A stretch of DNA of 8,133 nt from Eubacterium sp. UBA4343 (GCA_002394235.1 DGTF01000031.1:42860-50992), one strand, 5' to 3'. Positions 1 to 7,196 are shown, counted from the stretch's first letter. Numbers and translations are program-made. The notes: generated from the letters alone by a model not told the origin.

Positions 1-71
1 AAATCACAGCTGTGCTGAAATCACCACCTGTGCCGGGTCCCGACTGTCTGGGTCTTTCCTTCCGCGCCGCC

Positions 72-1055
72 TCACACCAGCACAAGAATCAGCACCCGCA
101 CCGCCGCCGACAGAAAGAACGCCAGCACGGCAGTTCCGTACATGATCCGGTTGGCGCGGGGAATATCCTCCGGCACAATCTCGCGGATCGGGTCACCGAT
201 ATACGGTTTCCTGTGCAGCTCTCCGAAGTACCAGGCATCTCCCGCAAGCCGGATATCCAGCGCGCCGGCCATCGCGGCCTCGGTGTGCGCCGAATTCGGA
301 CTGGCATGCTTCCGCCGGTCGCGCTTAAAAATCTTCATGGCATTTTTTCCGTCATTTCCGCAGATCTGCGCGACAAGCACCATAAGCAAGCCGGAAATTC
401 TCGCCGGAATGAAGTTCAGAACATCATCCAGCCTGGCCGCGAAGGTCCCGAACCATCGATACCGGTCATTGACGTACCCGATCATGGAATCCATCGTATT
501 GACGGACTTGTAGAAAAATCCCCCCGCAGCTCCGCCGATCATCAGAAAAATCAGAGGCGCCACAACGCCGTCAGAGGCGTTTTCCGCGACGGTCTCGACC
601 GCCGCCTTTGTGACTCCTGTCATATCCAGTTTTTCTGTATCCCTCCCCACAATCATGGAGACTGCCTTTCTGGCTCTTCCAAGATCTCCGGTCTTCACCT
701 CCCGGTAAACCTTCATGCTCTCATCCCGGAGCGATCTCGCCGCCAGAATCTGATAACACCAGAACGTCTCGACAGCAAAGCCAAGCCAGAAATTGACGTG
801 ATAGAAAAGTTTCAGAAGAACCACGGGAATCAGAGTGCTCACCGCCATGACACAGAGCGCGGTCAGAACGCCTGCTGTCCGCTCTCCTGTTTTTCCGGAA
901 GGGAAAATCTTCCGGAAGAGCTTTTCAAAAAAGGTAATAAACTTTCCGATAAGCTGAACCGGGTGGTACAGACCGTGCGGATCCCCGAACACAAGGTCCA
1001 GAATTCCACCGAGCAGTACCGCTGGAACGATATGGTCAAAGGTTTCTATTAGCAT
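72..1055 (-). CDS. cbiB: Adenosylcobinamide-phosphate synthase CbiB
   Basis: Integral membrane enzyme that joins adenosylcobyric acid to (R)-1-amino-2-propanol (or its phosphate), giving the adenosylcobinamide (phosphate) precursor of the nucleotide loop. The 327 residues match the usual family length. Seen in the protein: the N-terminal FGDPHGLYHPVQLIG segment (residues 23-37), hydrophobic stretches at about 62-88, 163-180, 213-232 and 306-327, IVGRDTEKLD (135-144), ETVAENASDGVVAPLIF (154-170), NTMDSMIGYVNDRY (186-199), ARLDDVLNFIPARIS (207-221) and SPNSAHTEAAMAGALDIRL (252-270). The frame stays open upstream to 1259, but only because it crosses cbiA; I chose the ATG at 1055 because family homology begins there. 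It overlaps the end of cbiA by 20 nt, which suggests translational coupling. Possible Shine-Dalgarno sequences are GAGAGG 13 nt upstream (far) and GCAGAG 4 nt upstream (close). It is the last gene visible in the operon. Confidence 0.96.
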   Translation of the reverse strand: MLIETFDHIVPAVLLGGILDLVFGDPHGLYHPVQLIGKFITFFEKLFRKIFPSGKTGERTAGVLTALCVMAVSTLIPVVLLKLFYHVNFWLGFAVETFWCYQILAARSLRDESMKVYREVKTGDLGRARKAVSMIVGRDTEKLDMTGVTKAAVETVAENASDGVVAPLIFLMIGGAAGGFFYKSVNTMDSMIGYVNDRYRWFGTFAARLDDVLNFIPARISGLLMVLVAQICGNDGKNAMKIFKRDRRKHASPNSAHTEAAMAGALDIRLAGDAWYFGELHRKPYIGDPIREIVPEDIPRANRIMYGTAVLAFFLSAAVRVLILVLV

Positions 1056-2571
1056 GATACTCTGCACACCTCTCGATAAATGCCTCAGCTGTCCCCGGGT
1101 TCGCGTAGAAATACAGATGCGGGAACCCGGCATAAAGGGTATCCGTGCTTCTGACGCAGCGCCAGGAGCGGTTTCCGACCGGTTTCCGCGCGAGGAAAGT
1201 GCTGCCGGGGTCCTCCGATTCGTAGTAATGGAATTCGTGAGACCGGATCTCTCCGACATCCCTTCCGAACATGGTTCCTCCTGTGAGCGTCACATAGCCG
1301 AACCGCGTCAGACGTCCGGTATAGTACGCACTCTCCGGAAAAACACCCGCCATTGGCCATGCATTACCCTCCAGGTCGGTCAGCTGCCTGTGCAGGTAGA
1401 GAAATCCCCCGCATTCCGCCAGTGTGGGGAGTCCCCCTGTCACAGCTCTGCGGACAGACTCCCGCATCGAAGCATTCTCTCCCAGCTCTTTTCCGTAAAG
1501 CTCCGGGTATCCGCCATGGAGCATCAGACCATCCAGATTATCGGGAAGGCAGGCATCGTGAATCGGAGAAAAAGGAACCAGCTCAGCGCCCATCTCCCTC
1601 AGAAGATCCAGATTGTCCGCATAGAAAAAACAGAAGGCTTCATCCCTTGCAAGCCCGATCCTGACCTTTCCACTTCTGCATTCTTTCCCACTAGACTCTG
1701 CCGCGCCGCTTTCCAGGGTACTGTATTTTTCAGGATCGCTTTTCTGCACGGTCAGCGCCGGGGCACTCCCGGCGATTTCAAGGATCTGTCCCAGATCCAG
1801 CGTCCCGTCCAGAACATCTGCCAGCCTGTCCAGCCTGTCCTGAAAAGAGGCAATCTCATCCGGCATCAGAAGTCCCAGATGCCGGCTCTCCAGCGCGCAG
1901 TCCTTTACGACCGGCACATAGCCGACAACGGGTATTCCGACCTCCCTCTCGATCATTTCTTTCATTCTGGGATAGAGTCCCGCGGAAACACGGTTTAATA
2001 TCAACCCCCGGATACAGCGCTTTTCCTGAAAATCCAGAAAGCCCCGGATCAGAGGAAGCACAGAACGGCTGACTCCCTTTGCGGGAACAATCAGAAGAAC
2101 CGGCGTGTCCGTGACAGAGGCCAGATCACTTGCCCCTGCTCTCGAGCTGTCAATTCCCATCCCGTCAAAATATCCCATTACGCCTTCCAGAACCGCCAGA
2201 TCCGCGTCCTTTGCGTTCCGCGCCAGAAGGCCCCTGGTTGTATCCGGGTCCGTGAAAAAGGTGTCCAGATTCCGGCTTCTCGTACCGAGAACCTTCGTAT
2301 GGAACATCGGGTCGATGAAATCCGGTCCGCATTTAAAAGAAGCCGGCTTCAATCCCTTTTTCTTCAGAAGATTCAGCAATCCGCAGGTGATCAGCGTCTT
2401 GCCGCTGCCGCTGGAAGGCGCCGCGATCATGATCCGGCTGATTCTGATCTTCTCATAATTATCCAGATCTGCTTTTGCAATTTCCGTACGTACCTGATTA
2501 TCATCCATATGTACTGTATCATTTTTTATATGTGCCGTATTGTTTCCCATATGTACCGTATTCTTTTCCAC
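1036..2571 (-). CDS. cbiA: Cobyrinate a,c-diamide synthase CbiA
   Basis: ATP- and glutamine-dependent amidation of the a and c acetate side chains of (cobalt-)cobyrinate; cytoplasmic. The N-terminal dethiobiotin-synthetase-like ATPase domain has a P-loop, APSSGSGKT (residues 51-59), then CGPDFIDPMFH (81-91) and LEGVMGYFDG (128-137). The C-terminal class-I glutaminase-like domain has LHGGYPELYG (351-360), the nucleophile Cys387 in TLAECGGFLYL, and His485 in FPHLYFYANPG. Between the domains is a hydrophilic linker at about 273-302 (Ser/Glu/Lys-rich, unlike its surroundings). The start is uncertain. The longest frame begins at a GTG (2571), which adds about 45 residues before the point where the family usually starts (near Met48, ATG at 2430). 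That extension opens with degenerate heptads such as EKNTVHM, GNNTAHI and KNDTVHM, encoded by a tandem DNA repeat. Other ATGs lie at 2550 and 2508. None of these starts has a convincing Shine-Dalgarno sequence. The enzyme identity is certain; the N-terminus is not. Confidence 0.95.
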   Translation of the reverse strand: MEKNTVHMGNNTAHIKNDTVHMDDNQVRTEIAKADLDNYEKIRISRIMIAAPSSGSGKTLITCGLLNLLKKKGLKPASFKCGPDFIDPMFHTKVLGTRSRNLDTFFTDPDTTRGLLARNAKDADLAVLEGVMGYFDGMGIDSSRAGASDLASVTDTPVLLIVPAKGVSRSVLPLIRGFLDFQEKRCIRGLILNRVSAGLYPRMKEMIEREVGIPVVGYVPVVKDCALESRHLGLLMPDEIASFQDRLDRLADVLDGTLDLGQILEIAGSAPALTVQKSDPEKYSTLESGAAESSGKECRSGKVRIGLARDEAFCFFYADNLDLLREMGAELVPFSPIHDACLPDNLDGLMLHGGYPELYGKELGENASMRESVRRAVTGGLPTLAECGGFLYLHRQLTDLEGNAWPMAGVFPESAYYTGRLTRFGYVTLTGGTMFGRDVGEIRSHEFHYYESEDPGSTFLARKPVGNRSWRCVRSTDTLYAGFPHLYFYANPGTAEAFIERCAEYHANRNL

Positions 2572-2651
2572 ATGAACCGTATTTTTTCAAGTGAACCGTG
2601 TTTTTTCAAGTGAACCGTATTCTTTTCAAGTGAACTGTCTTATTTTTCACA
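2489..2651 (-). repeat. Eight-copy degenerate 19-21 bp tandem repeat across the cbiA start
   Basis: Copies, in transcription order, lie at 2651-2631 (21 bp), 2630-2611 (20), 2610-2592 (19), 2591-2573 (19), 2572-2552 (21), 2551-2531 (21), 2530-2510 (21) and 2509-2489 (21). The minus-strand consensus is about CTTGAAAAGAATACGGTTCA. The last four copies fall inside the cbiA frame, are all exactly 21 bp, and encode heptads ending in TVH, TAH, TVH and QVR. The first four lie in the 94-bp gap after cbiET, and their length varies in the A-tract. Almost every copy offers a GTG, TTG or ATG just after the preceding TTCA/TACA. The length constraint starting at copy five fits translation beginning at about 2571; this is inference from the repeat lengths, not proof. 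Confidence 0.9.
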
Positions 2652-2665
2652 TCAGCAATGACTTT

Positions 2666-3961
2666 TCAGTTTTCCTCGTCGAATTTCTCGCCATCAACTC
2701 CGGTGTGGACGAGAGCCCTCTCCAGTTCATTCTCCGATTCTTCCGCCTCAGCGCCTTCCGCTGTGATCACGTACACCGGATTCTGCCCCATCATCATGTG
2801 ATAAGGCCCCGCCTTCTTCGACTTCGCAACCGTGATGCAGGCGATGTCCGGCTCACCAAACGGAAGCTTTTTCAGAATTCCCAGTGCCTGCGAGACTGTC
2901 TCAAGCGTGATGGCATTGAGTACGATGCGGATCCGCGGATTCTTGTCCAGAAGGGTACGGAGAATTTCCTCCATATTTCCTCCGGTGCCGCCGAGAAACG
3001 CATGCGTCGGTACCGGAAGGTCCTTCAGTGCCTCCGGCGCTAGCCCCTCCACGATCTCCATATTGTCCACGCGGAACTTCAGCTTGTTCGAATAGAGAAG
3101 CCGGACCGCCGCGGGATTTTTCTCGATTGCATAAACCTTTCCGTTCACCGCCCGCAGTGCCGCTTCAACAGAACACGAACCGCTTCCGGCACCAATATCG
3201 TATACAACCGACCGGTCCGTCAGCCGGAGCTTTCCGATTGAAACGATGCGGACCTCTTCCTTTGTCATGGGAACCTTGTCCCGCAGGAAATCCTCGTCCG
3301 GAACCCCGCTCGTTACGACAGGATTCACGTTCGGATTTTCCACCAGAATCACACTGAGGGCGGATGACTCATAATCCGCAAAATCAACCGGACGCCCCGA
3401 AAGAATTTTTTCCTCCGGGTATCCGAGATTCTCACCGATATGTACCATCACCTCATTCATGTCATAAGTGATCAGCTTCCGGCAGATCTCCGCCGCCTGA
3501 TCCTTCGTGCCAAGGATGGAAAAAACCTTTCCGTTCCGGCAGATTTCGCCGATGAGGTTGCAGTTCATCCCGTGCATGCTTGTCAGCTTCACGTCCTCCC
3601 AGGCGATTCGGAGCTGACTGCAGAAATAGACGACCGATGAGATGCCCGGCATAACGCGGATCGAATCCTCCGGATTGTTCCGTGTGCCGAGCGCCGCGTA
3701 CAATTTTTTTGCTCCGCTGAAAAATCCGACATCGCCGGACATCAGAACGGAGATCCTCGAAGCATTTGGATGCGCTTCAATCGCCGCGGCGACCCTCGCG
3801 GGCAGATATTCCGCGCAGGTCTCCTGCCCTTTTCCCGCGACATCCCGCAGCATCCGCTCCGCCCCGATCAACAGATCTGAAGAACGGATAAAATCCGCCG
3901 CCTCTACGGTCAGGCCATTTTCTGTTCCCATACCAATGCCAATCACGGCAATTTCACTCAT
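2666..3961 (-). CDS. cbiET: Bifunctional cobalt-precorrin C5-methyltransferase / C15-methyltransferase-decarboxylase CbiET (CobL type)
   Basis: Two corrin-ring enzymes fused in one 431-residue chain, as in CobL. The N-terminal CbiE domain (about 1-215) is a class III tetrapyrrole methyltransferase: VIGIGMGTENGLT (6-18), MSGDVGFFSGAKKLY (74-88), MPGISSVVYFCSQL (104-117) and IGENLGYPEEKI (175-186). It methylates C5. The C-terminal CbiT domain (about 220-405) is a Rossmann class I SAM methyltransferase with DKVPMTKEEVR (228-238), the SAM loop YDIGAGSGSCSVEAA (254-268), AIEKNP (278-283) and AFLGGTGGNMEEIL (321-334). It methylates C15 and decarboxylates the C12 acetate. Fusions of this kind are common. 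The last 30 residues form an unusually acidic tail beyond the normal CbiT end. The ATG at 3961 has CAGGAG 8 nt upstream. A 173-bp gap with a direct repeat separates it from cbiJ. Confidence 0.96.
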   Translation of the reverse strand: MSEIAVIGIGMGTENGLTVEAADFIRSSDLLIGAERMLRDVAGKGQETCAEYLPARVAAAIEAHPNASRISVLMSGDVGFFSGAKKLYAALGTRNNPEDSIRVMPGISSVVYFCSQLRIAWEDVKLTSMHGMNCNLIGEICRNGKVFSILGTKDQAAEICRKLITYDMNEVMVHIGENLGYPEEKILSGRPVDFADYESSALSVILVENPNVNPVVTSGVPDEDFLRDKVPMTKEEVRIVSIGKLRLTDRSVVYDIGAGSGSCSVEAALRAVNGKVYAIEKNPAAVRLLYSNKLKFRVDNMEIVEGLAPEALKDLPVPTHAFLGGTGGNMEEILRTLLDKNPRIRIVLNAITLETVSQALGILKKLPFGEPDIACITVAKSKKAGPYHMMMGQNPVYVITAEGAEAEESENELERALVHTGVDGEKFDEEN

Positions 3962-3969
3962 AAATCATT

Positions 3970-3975
3970 CTCCTG
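3970..3975 (-). promoter_or_regulatory. Shine-Dalgarno of cbiET
   Basis: CAGGAG on the minus strand, 8 nt before the cbiET ATG. It supports that start and shows that cbiET can initiate independently despite the long gap after cbiJ. Confidence 0.8.
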
Positions 3976-4004
3976 TCAAAAAATCCTATCCCCGAGGCGT
4001 ATCA

Positions 4005-4111
4005 AATCCGACAATCTCCGGCCGAGCTTTTCACGGAACGCATACTGCATAGACGCAAGTTATTAATCCGACAATCTCGAACCCGGGCTTTTCACGGAAC
4101 GCATTCTGTAT
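4005..4111 (-). repeat. Two-copy direct repeat, 60-bp period, in the cbiJ-cbiET gap
   Basis: Copies lie at 4005-4050 and 4065-4111. They share AATCCGACAATCTC at one end and GCTTTTCACGGAACGCAT in the middle (plus-strand reading), with a diverged block between. The repeat occupies most of the 173-bp space between the cbiJ stop (4135) and the cbiET start (3961). Read on the minus strand, both copies encode a similar peptide piece (QNAFREKPG and QYAFREKLG) in short overlapping frames at 4031-4120 and 3976-4050. Neither has a good Shine-Dalgarno sequence, so I do not call them genes. No terminator-like T-run or B12 riboswitch box was seen here. The origin could be a local duplication or a dispersed intergenic element. 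Confidence 0.85.
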
Positions 4112-4134
4112 CGAAACCATCTTCTCATCTCAAA

Positions 4135-5097
4135 TCAGATGATTTCCTGCCCGAACTTTTCCCGGATCCGTTTTACACACTCCTCCACAGATATGCCCTT
4201 CTCCTCAAGGGGTCTGCGTATGATAATCATCCGGCAGCCGCAAGCCTTTGCCGCGCTTTCCTTCTCTGGGAAGCCGCCCTCTCTTCCGGTATCCTTTGTA
4301 ACCAGGTATTTCGCCTTCATCTGATGGATCAGTGCGATATTCATCTCCTCAGAGAATGGCCCCTGCATGCAGATCAGGTTTCTTCCCTGAAAGCCGAGAT
4401 CCGCGCATGAAGCCACAACAGATGGAAGAGAAAGCACTCTGGCAAAGAGGCGCTCCCGATAGCCCGGAACTGAGGTGAAGATCCGAAGCTCCTTGCTTCC
4501 GGTCGTGAGGAGCACGTTTCCTTCTGTCCCCGCGAGCCATGCGGCAGCCTCCTCTGTGCTGCCGACCACAATGTTTCCGTCAGGAAGCTCATAGAAAGAA
4601 TCCGGCGCCATCTGCTTCCCGACCGTCCTTCCTGCGCCCTCAGCCGCACGAGCCGCCGGAGCAAAACCTGCCTGTACCATCTGCTCTCCGACCGTCTCTC
4701 CCGTGCTGTCATCCGCATGGTCCGCCGGAGCATGGCCGTCCGGCGTCTCCTCCTTTATTGTCGTCCCGCGAAGCACCCGGATATATTCCCTTCCCGCTTC
4801 CGCGCAGGCCTTCCGTATATTCTCCGTCACAGCCGCTGCATACGGATGGGTGGCATCTATGATGACGGCATCCTCTGTCGTGTTCTCGCGGATCTCACGG
4901 ACCATATCCACTTCCGTCAGCCTTCCGCTGTGGACATCCAGATTTTCCCCCGGAGAGATCAGACTTTTCCCGTACTCCGTCGCGGTAAAGCAGCAGATCT
5001 GTATTTTTCTCCGGCCGTTCCGTTCCCCAATCTCCTTCAGACAATCCGCCAGGACGCGGCCCTCTGTCGTTCCGGCAAACAAGAATACATCATACAT
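4135..5097 (-). CDS. cbiJ: Cobalt-precorrin-6A reductase CbiJ (CobK family)
   Basis: Nicotinamide-dependent reduction of the macrocycle of cobalt-precorrin-6A to 6B; cytoplasmic. Recognised by the N-terminal FAGTTEGRVLADCL (residues 7-20), DVHSGRLTEVDM (54-65), IIDATHPYAAAVTENI (79-94), LLTTGSKELRIFT (196-208), LICMQGPFSEEMN (241-253) and KDTGREGGFPEKESAAKAC (268-286). At 320 residues it is longer than the usual 240-260 of the family. The excess sits at about 113-170 and is largely a duplicated 23-residue block (119-141 and 142-164) rich in Ala and Gly. The conserved core on both sides is intact, so the enzyme is probably functional with a surface loop. The ATG at 5097 overlaps the cbiH stop in ATGTATGA (8 nt), with AGAGGA 7 nt upstream, implying coupled translation with cbiH. 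Confidence 0.95.
   Translation of the reverse strand: MYDVFLFAGTTEGRVLADCLKEIGERNGRRKIQICCFTATEYGKSLISPGENLDVHSGRLTEVDMVREIRENTTEDAVIIDATHPYAAAVTENIRKACAEAGREYIRVLRGTTIKEETPDGHAPADHADDSTGETVGEQMVQAGFAPAARAAEGAGRTVGKQMAPDSFYELPDGNIVVGSTEEAAAWLAGTEGNVLLTTGSKELRIFTSVPGYRERLFARVLSLPSVVASCADLGFQGRNLICMQGPFSEEMNIALIHQMKAKYLVTKDTGREGGFPEKESAAKACGCRMIIIRRPLEEKGISVEECVKRIREKFGQEII
4606..4743 (-). repeat. In-frame 69-bp tandem duplication inside cbiJ
   Basis: Two adjacent 69-bp units (4675-4743 and 4606-4674) match at about 49 of 69 bases by hand alignment. Each encodes 23 residues, at 119-141 and 142-164 of CbiJ. Shared residues include G-x-AP-A and TVG-x-QM at the end of each unit. The exact multiple of three and the lack of gaps preserve the cbiJ frame. 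The divergence shows the duplication is not recent. Confidence 0.9.
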
Positions 5098-5821
5098 TCC
5101 GATATCCTCTCGGCGTCACCATATGTCCGTTGACGATTTTTGTCTGGGAGTTTCCGATGAAAACCGTCGTAAACATGTTGACCGGCGTATCCCGAAGCTC
5201 ACGGAGCGTCAGAATCTTCATCGACTCTCCCTCCCTGCCGATATTTTCCACAATCCCGCACACATTGTCATCCTTCCGGTACTGCAGCAGTATGTCACAG
5301 GCCTTCTGGAGATAGTCGGATCTCTTCCGGCTCTGCGGGTTGTAAATCACGATCGCAAAATCCGCCTCACCGGCCGCTGCCAGACGCTTCTCGATCTTTT
5401 CGATCGGAGTCAGAAGATCGGACAGACTGATCAGACAGAAATCATGAATCAGAGGAGCTCCAAGCACCGCGGCTCCTCCGAGAGCAGCCGTAACGCCCGG
5501 AATAATTCGGAGAGATACCTCCGGGTAACGCTCCCCGACCTCATACATCAGCCCTGCCATTCCGTAAACTCCTGCGTCTCCGCTGCAGATCATGGACACC
5601 TTCTTGTCCTTTTCCGCCTCCTCAAAGGCCAGGACACAGCGGTCCACTTCCTTGCGCATCGGGGTCGACAGAAATTCCTTTCCCGGAAGATGATCTCTAA
5701 CCAGATCGATATACACGGTATAGCCGATGATCGTGTCGCTGTTCTGCAAAGCCTCTGCGGCTTCCACTGTCATTTTTTCCCAGGCACCCGGTCCGATACC
5801 CACTACATTTATCTGTTTCAT
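5090..5821 (-). CDS. cbiH: Cobalt-precorrin-3B C17-methyltransferase CbiH (CobJ family)
   Basis: SAM-dependent class III tetrapyrrole methyltransferase that methylates C17 and drives contraction of the macrocycle, giving the ring-contracted delta-lactone cobalt-precorrin-4 used next by CbiF. The 243 residues are typical. Seen: VVGIGPGAWEKMTVEA (6-21), TIIGYTVYIDLV (30-41), the SAM/substrate region MICSGDAGVYGMAGLMYEV (77-95), IIPGVTAALGGAAVLGAPL (106-124), HDFCLISLSDLLTP (126-139), IVIYNPQSRKR (157-167) and a C-terminal FTTVFIGNSQT (217-227) that is characteristic of CbiH/CobJ rather than CbiF or CbiE. The ATG at 5821 has AAGGA 8 nt upstream. Its stop overlaps the cbiJ start by 8 nt. The 190-bp gap on the cbiG side is mostly repeat and possible cbiG-frame extension. 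Confidence 0.96.
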   Translation of the reverse strand: MKQINVVGIGPGAWEKMTVEAAEALQNSDTIIGYTVYIDLVRDHLPGKEFLSTPMRKEVDRCVLAFEEAEKDKKVSMICSGDAGVYGMAGLMYEVGERYPEVSLRIIPGVTAALGGAAVLGAPLIHDFCLISLSDLLTPIEKIEKRLAAAGEADFAIVIYNPQSRKRSDYLQKACDILLQYRKDDNVCGIVENIGREGESMKILTLRELRDTPVNMFTTVFIGNSQTKIVNGHMVTPRGYRNV

Positions 5822-5895
5822 AAATAGAATCCTTTCGTTTGCTGGAGGCGGAAACTCACTGCCTTTCGATTGCGGGCAGCTGACAGATTCCCTCC

Positions 5896-5913
5896 GGGCG
5901 GGTCAAACCGCCC
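5896..5913 (-). other. Small GC hairpin in the cbiG-cbiH gap
   Basis: A GGGCGG / CCGCCC inverted repeat (5896-5901 and 5908-5913) with a 6-nt loop. On the minus strand it is followed by GGAGGGAATC, not a T-run, so it is not a standard intrinsic terminator. It might act as a weak RNA processing or stability element, or be chance. Confidence 0.3.
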
Positions 5914-5944
5914 TCTCCGCTTTCATCGTTTATGTGCATATGCT

Positions 5945-6039
5945 GCTGTCCGGCATTGAGCTTCCTGTTCAATGCTGTCCGCCATTGAGCTTCCGGTTCA
6001 ATACTACTCTGCTATCCGACCTTGATCTTCCGGTTCAGC
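5945..6039 (-). repeat. Three-copy about 29-bp repeat made from the 3' end of cbiG
   Basis: Units lie at 6011-6039 (the last coding bases and stop of cbiG), 5974-6002 and 5945-5973; an 8-bp spacer (6003-6010) separates the first from the second. The minus-strand core is TGAACCGGAAGCTCAATG or close to it. The first unit encodes the LNRKIKVG end of CbiG; the third, in the same frame beyond the TAG stop, would read LNRKLNAG. The array looks like local duplication of the gene end. Confidence 0.85.
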
Positions 6040-7115
6040 AGCGCGACAGCCACAGTCACCCCGTCCTCAGCGACCTTACGGATGATCAGATCCCCGCCGC
6101 CGTCACAGACCGCGCTTCGCTCGCACACATTATCGGTGCCCGTTGTTTTTCTCACAAAGTCTGATTTTGTGAAGCTGCCCTCTGCCATGTTCAGCTCATC
6201 CGCGGAGAAGGTATGCAGCGGCACTCCCAGGGATCTGCAGTACTCGACCAGCCCCGGCTCGTCCCTCTTCAGATCGATGCTCGCCACCGAGGCGATGGCT
6301 TCCGGGTAGAGGCTGTACTGCCGCAGGGTATCATCCACCAGCTTCCGGATCACCGAAGCCGGCGTTCCCCTCTTGCATCCGATTCCGAGGACAAGGCACT
6401 TCGGAATCAGCCAGAGCGTGTGATCAAAATACTGCCGGTTGTAGGAGGGACTGATGTAGATTCCCAGAGAAGTTCCCTCCTCCTCATTCTCCGCGCTCAG
6501 CGCTCTCGCTGTATCCAGCTTGTCGGACCAGTAAATGCCCTCGGGCAGTTCTCCCTCCACCGGGAAATGTGTGTAAAATCCTACCGGTTCGCCGGCGAGA
6601 AGGGCAGCCGAAACCTCCTTGGCATAGGTCATGTTTGAGATCACCATATCGTTCCGGTCCGCATAGACATCAACCGCGAACTTGTGACTCACATCGGTCG
6701 CCGTCGTGATGACCGGAACACTTCCGAGTCCCGACGAAAGGTTCTCTACCATTTCATTGGCCCCGCCGATGTGCCCGGACAGCAAAGAGATGCAGAACTT
6801 TCCTCTCTCGTCTACCACAATGACCGCCGGATCCGTGCGCTTATCCCGAACGTACGGCGCGATCGCGCGAACCGCGATGCCCGCTGCTCCTACAAAAATG
6901 AGGGTGTCGCAGGTGTGAAAGCACTTACCGGCCCACTCCTGAACCGGGACACTCAGTTCCCGGAAGCCTGTGCCGGCCAGATACTTGCCCTTCCCATACC
7001 ACTCGATCTCCACATCGTCTGCATCCCCGGACGCGAATGATCCACGCAGAACCCGGATGATTCGTTTCGATACTTCACTTCCCGATTTTGTAAAACATAT
7101 TCCTGCAATCTTCAT
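6012..7115 (-). CDS. cbiG: Cobalt-precorrin-5A hydrolase CbiG
   Basis: Opens the ring-A delta-lactone of cobalt-precorrin-5A and releases the C20 carbon as acetaldehyde. This protein is a marker of the anaerobic route. Of the 367 residues, the N-terminal part (1-60, starting KIAGICFTKSGSEVSKRII) leads into the conserved core LIFVGAAGIAVRAIAPYV (72-89), LLSGHIGGANEMVENL (111-126) and VITTATDVSHKFAVDVYA (135-152). A variable linker (about 190-235) is followed by the CbiG C-terminal domain with LVLGIGCKRGTP (241-252), ASVASIDLKRDEPGL (275-289), FSADELN (303-309) and NVCERSAVCDGGGDLIIRK (329-347). The ATG at 7115 has AGGGG 7 nt upstream. The gene ends in TAG. The same frame then stays open for 51 codons to a TGA at 5856, a stretch that includes a copy of the C-terminal codons. 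Confidence 0.96.
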   Translation of the reverse strand: MKIAGICFTKSGSEVSKRIIRVLRGSFASGDADDVEIEWYGKGKYLAGTGFRELSVPVQEWAGKCFHTCDTLIFVGAAGIAVRAIAPYVRDKRTDPAVIVVDERGKFCISLLSGHIGGANEMVENLSSGLGSVPVITTATDVSHKFAVDVYADRNDMVISNMTYAKEVSAALLAGEPVGFYTHFPVEGELPEGIYWSDKLDTARALSAENEEEGTSLGIYISPSYNRQYFDHTLWLIPKCLVLGIGCKRGTPASVIRKLVDDTLRQYSLYPEAIASVASIDLKRDEPGLVEYCRSLGVPLHTFSADELNMAEGSFTKSDFVRKTTGTDNVCERSAVCDGGGDLIIRKVAEDGVTVAVALLNRKIKVG

Positions 7116-7196
7116 ATAAAAGCCCCTGCTCTCTGTTGTGCCCCCGCATTCCGTATGTTTCTAATCTAAGCCGCTCTTGGCGTCCGCGCCTTCCTC

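Noticed and set aside
5..14. Perfect 10-bp palindrome CACAGCTGTG downstream of cbiB
   Set aside because: It is short, not followed by a T-run, and without context; a chance palindrome is likely.
12..1052. Long plus-strand open frame of 346 codons opposite cbiB
   Set aside because: It is antisense to a clear CbiB, its protein is Arg/His/Pro-rich without recognisable motifs, and it fits the shadow expected opposite a GC-rich gene. The same applies to the plus-strand frames at 1054-1998 and 4703-5827.
2489..2651. CRISPR array in the cbiA leader
   Set aside because: The repeats are contiguous and degenerate with no spacers, and half of them are coding.
3976..4120. Two small overlapping minus-strand ORFs (29 and 24 residues) in the cbiJ-cbiET gap
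   Set aside because: There is no suitable ribosome site, and the similarity between them follows from the direct repeat; coding is not supported.
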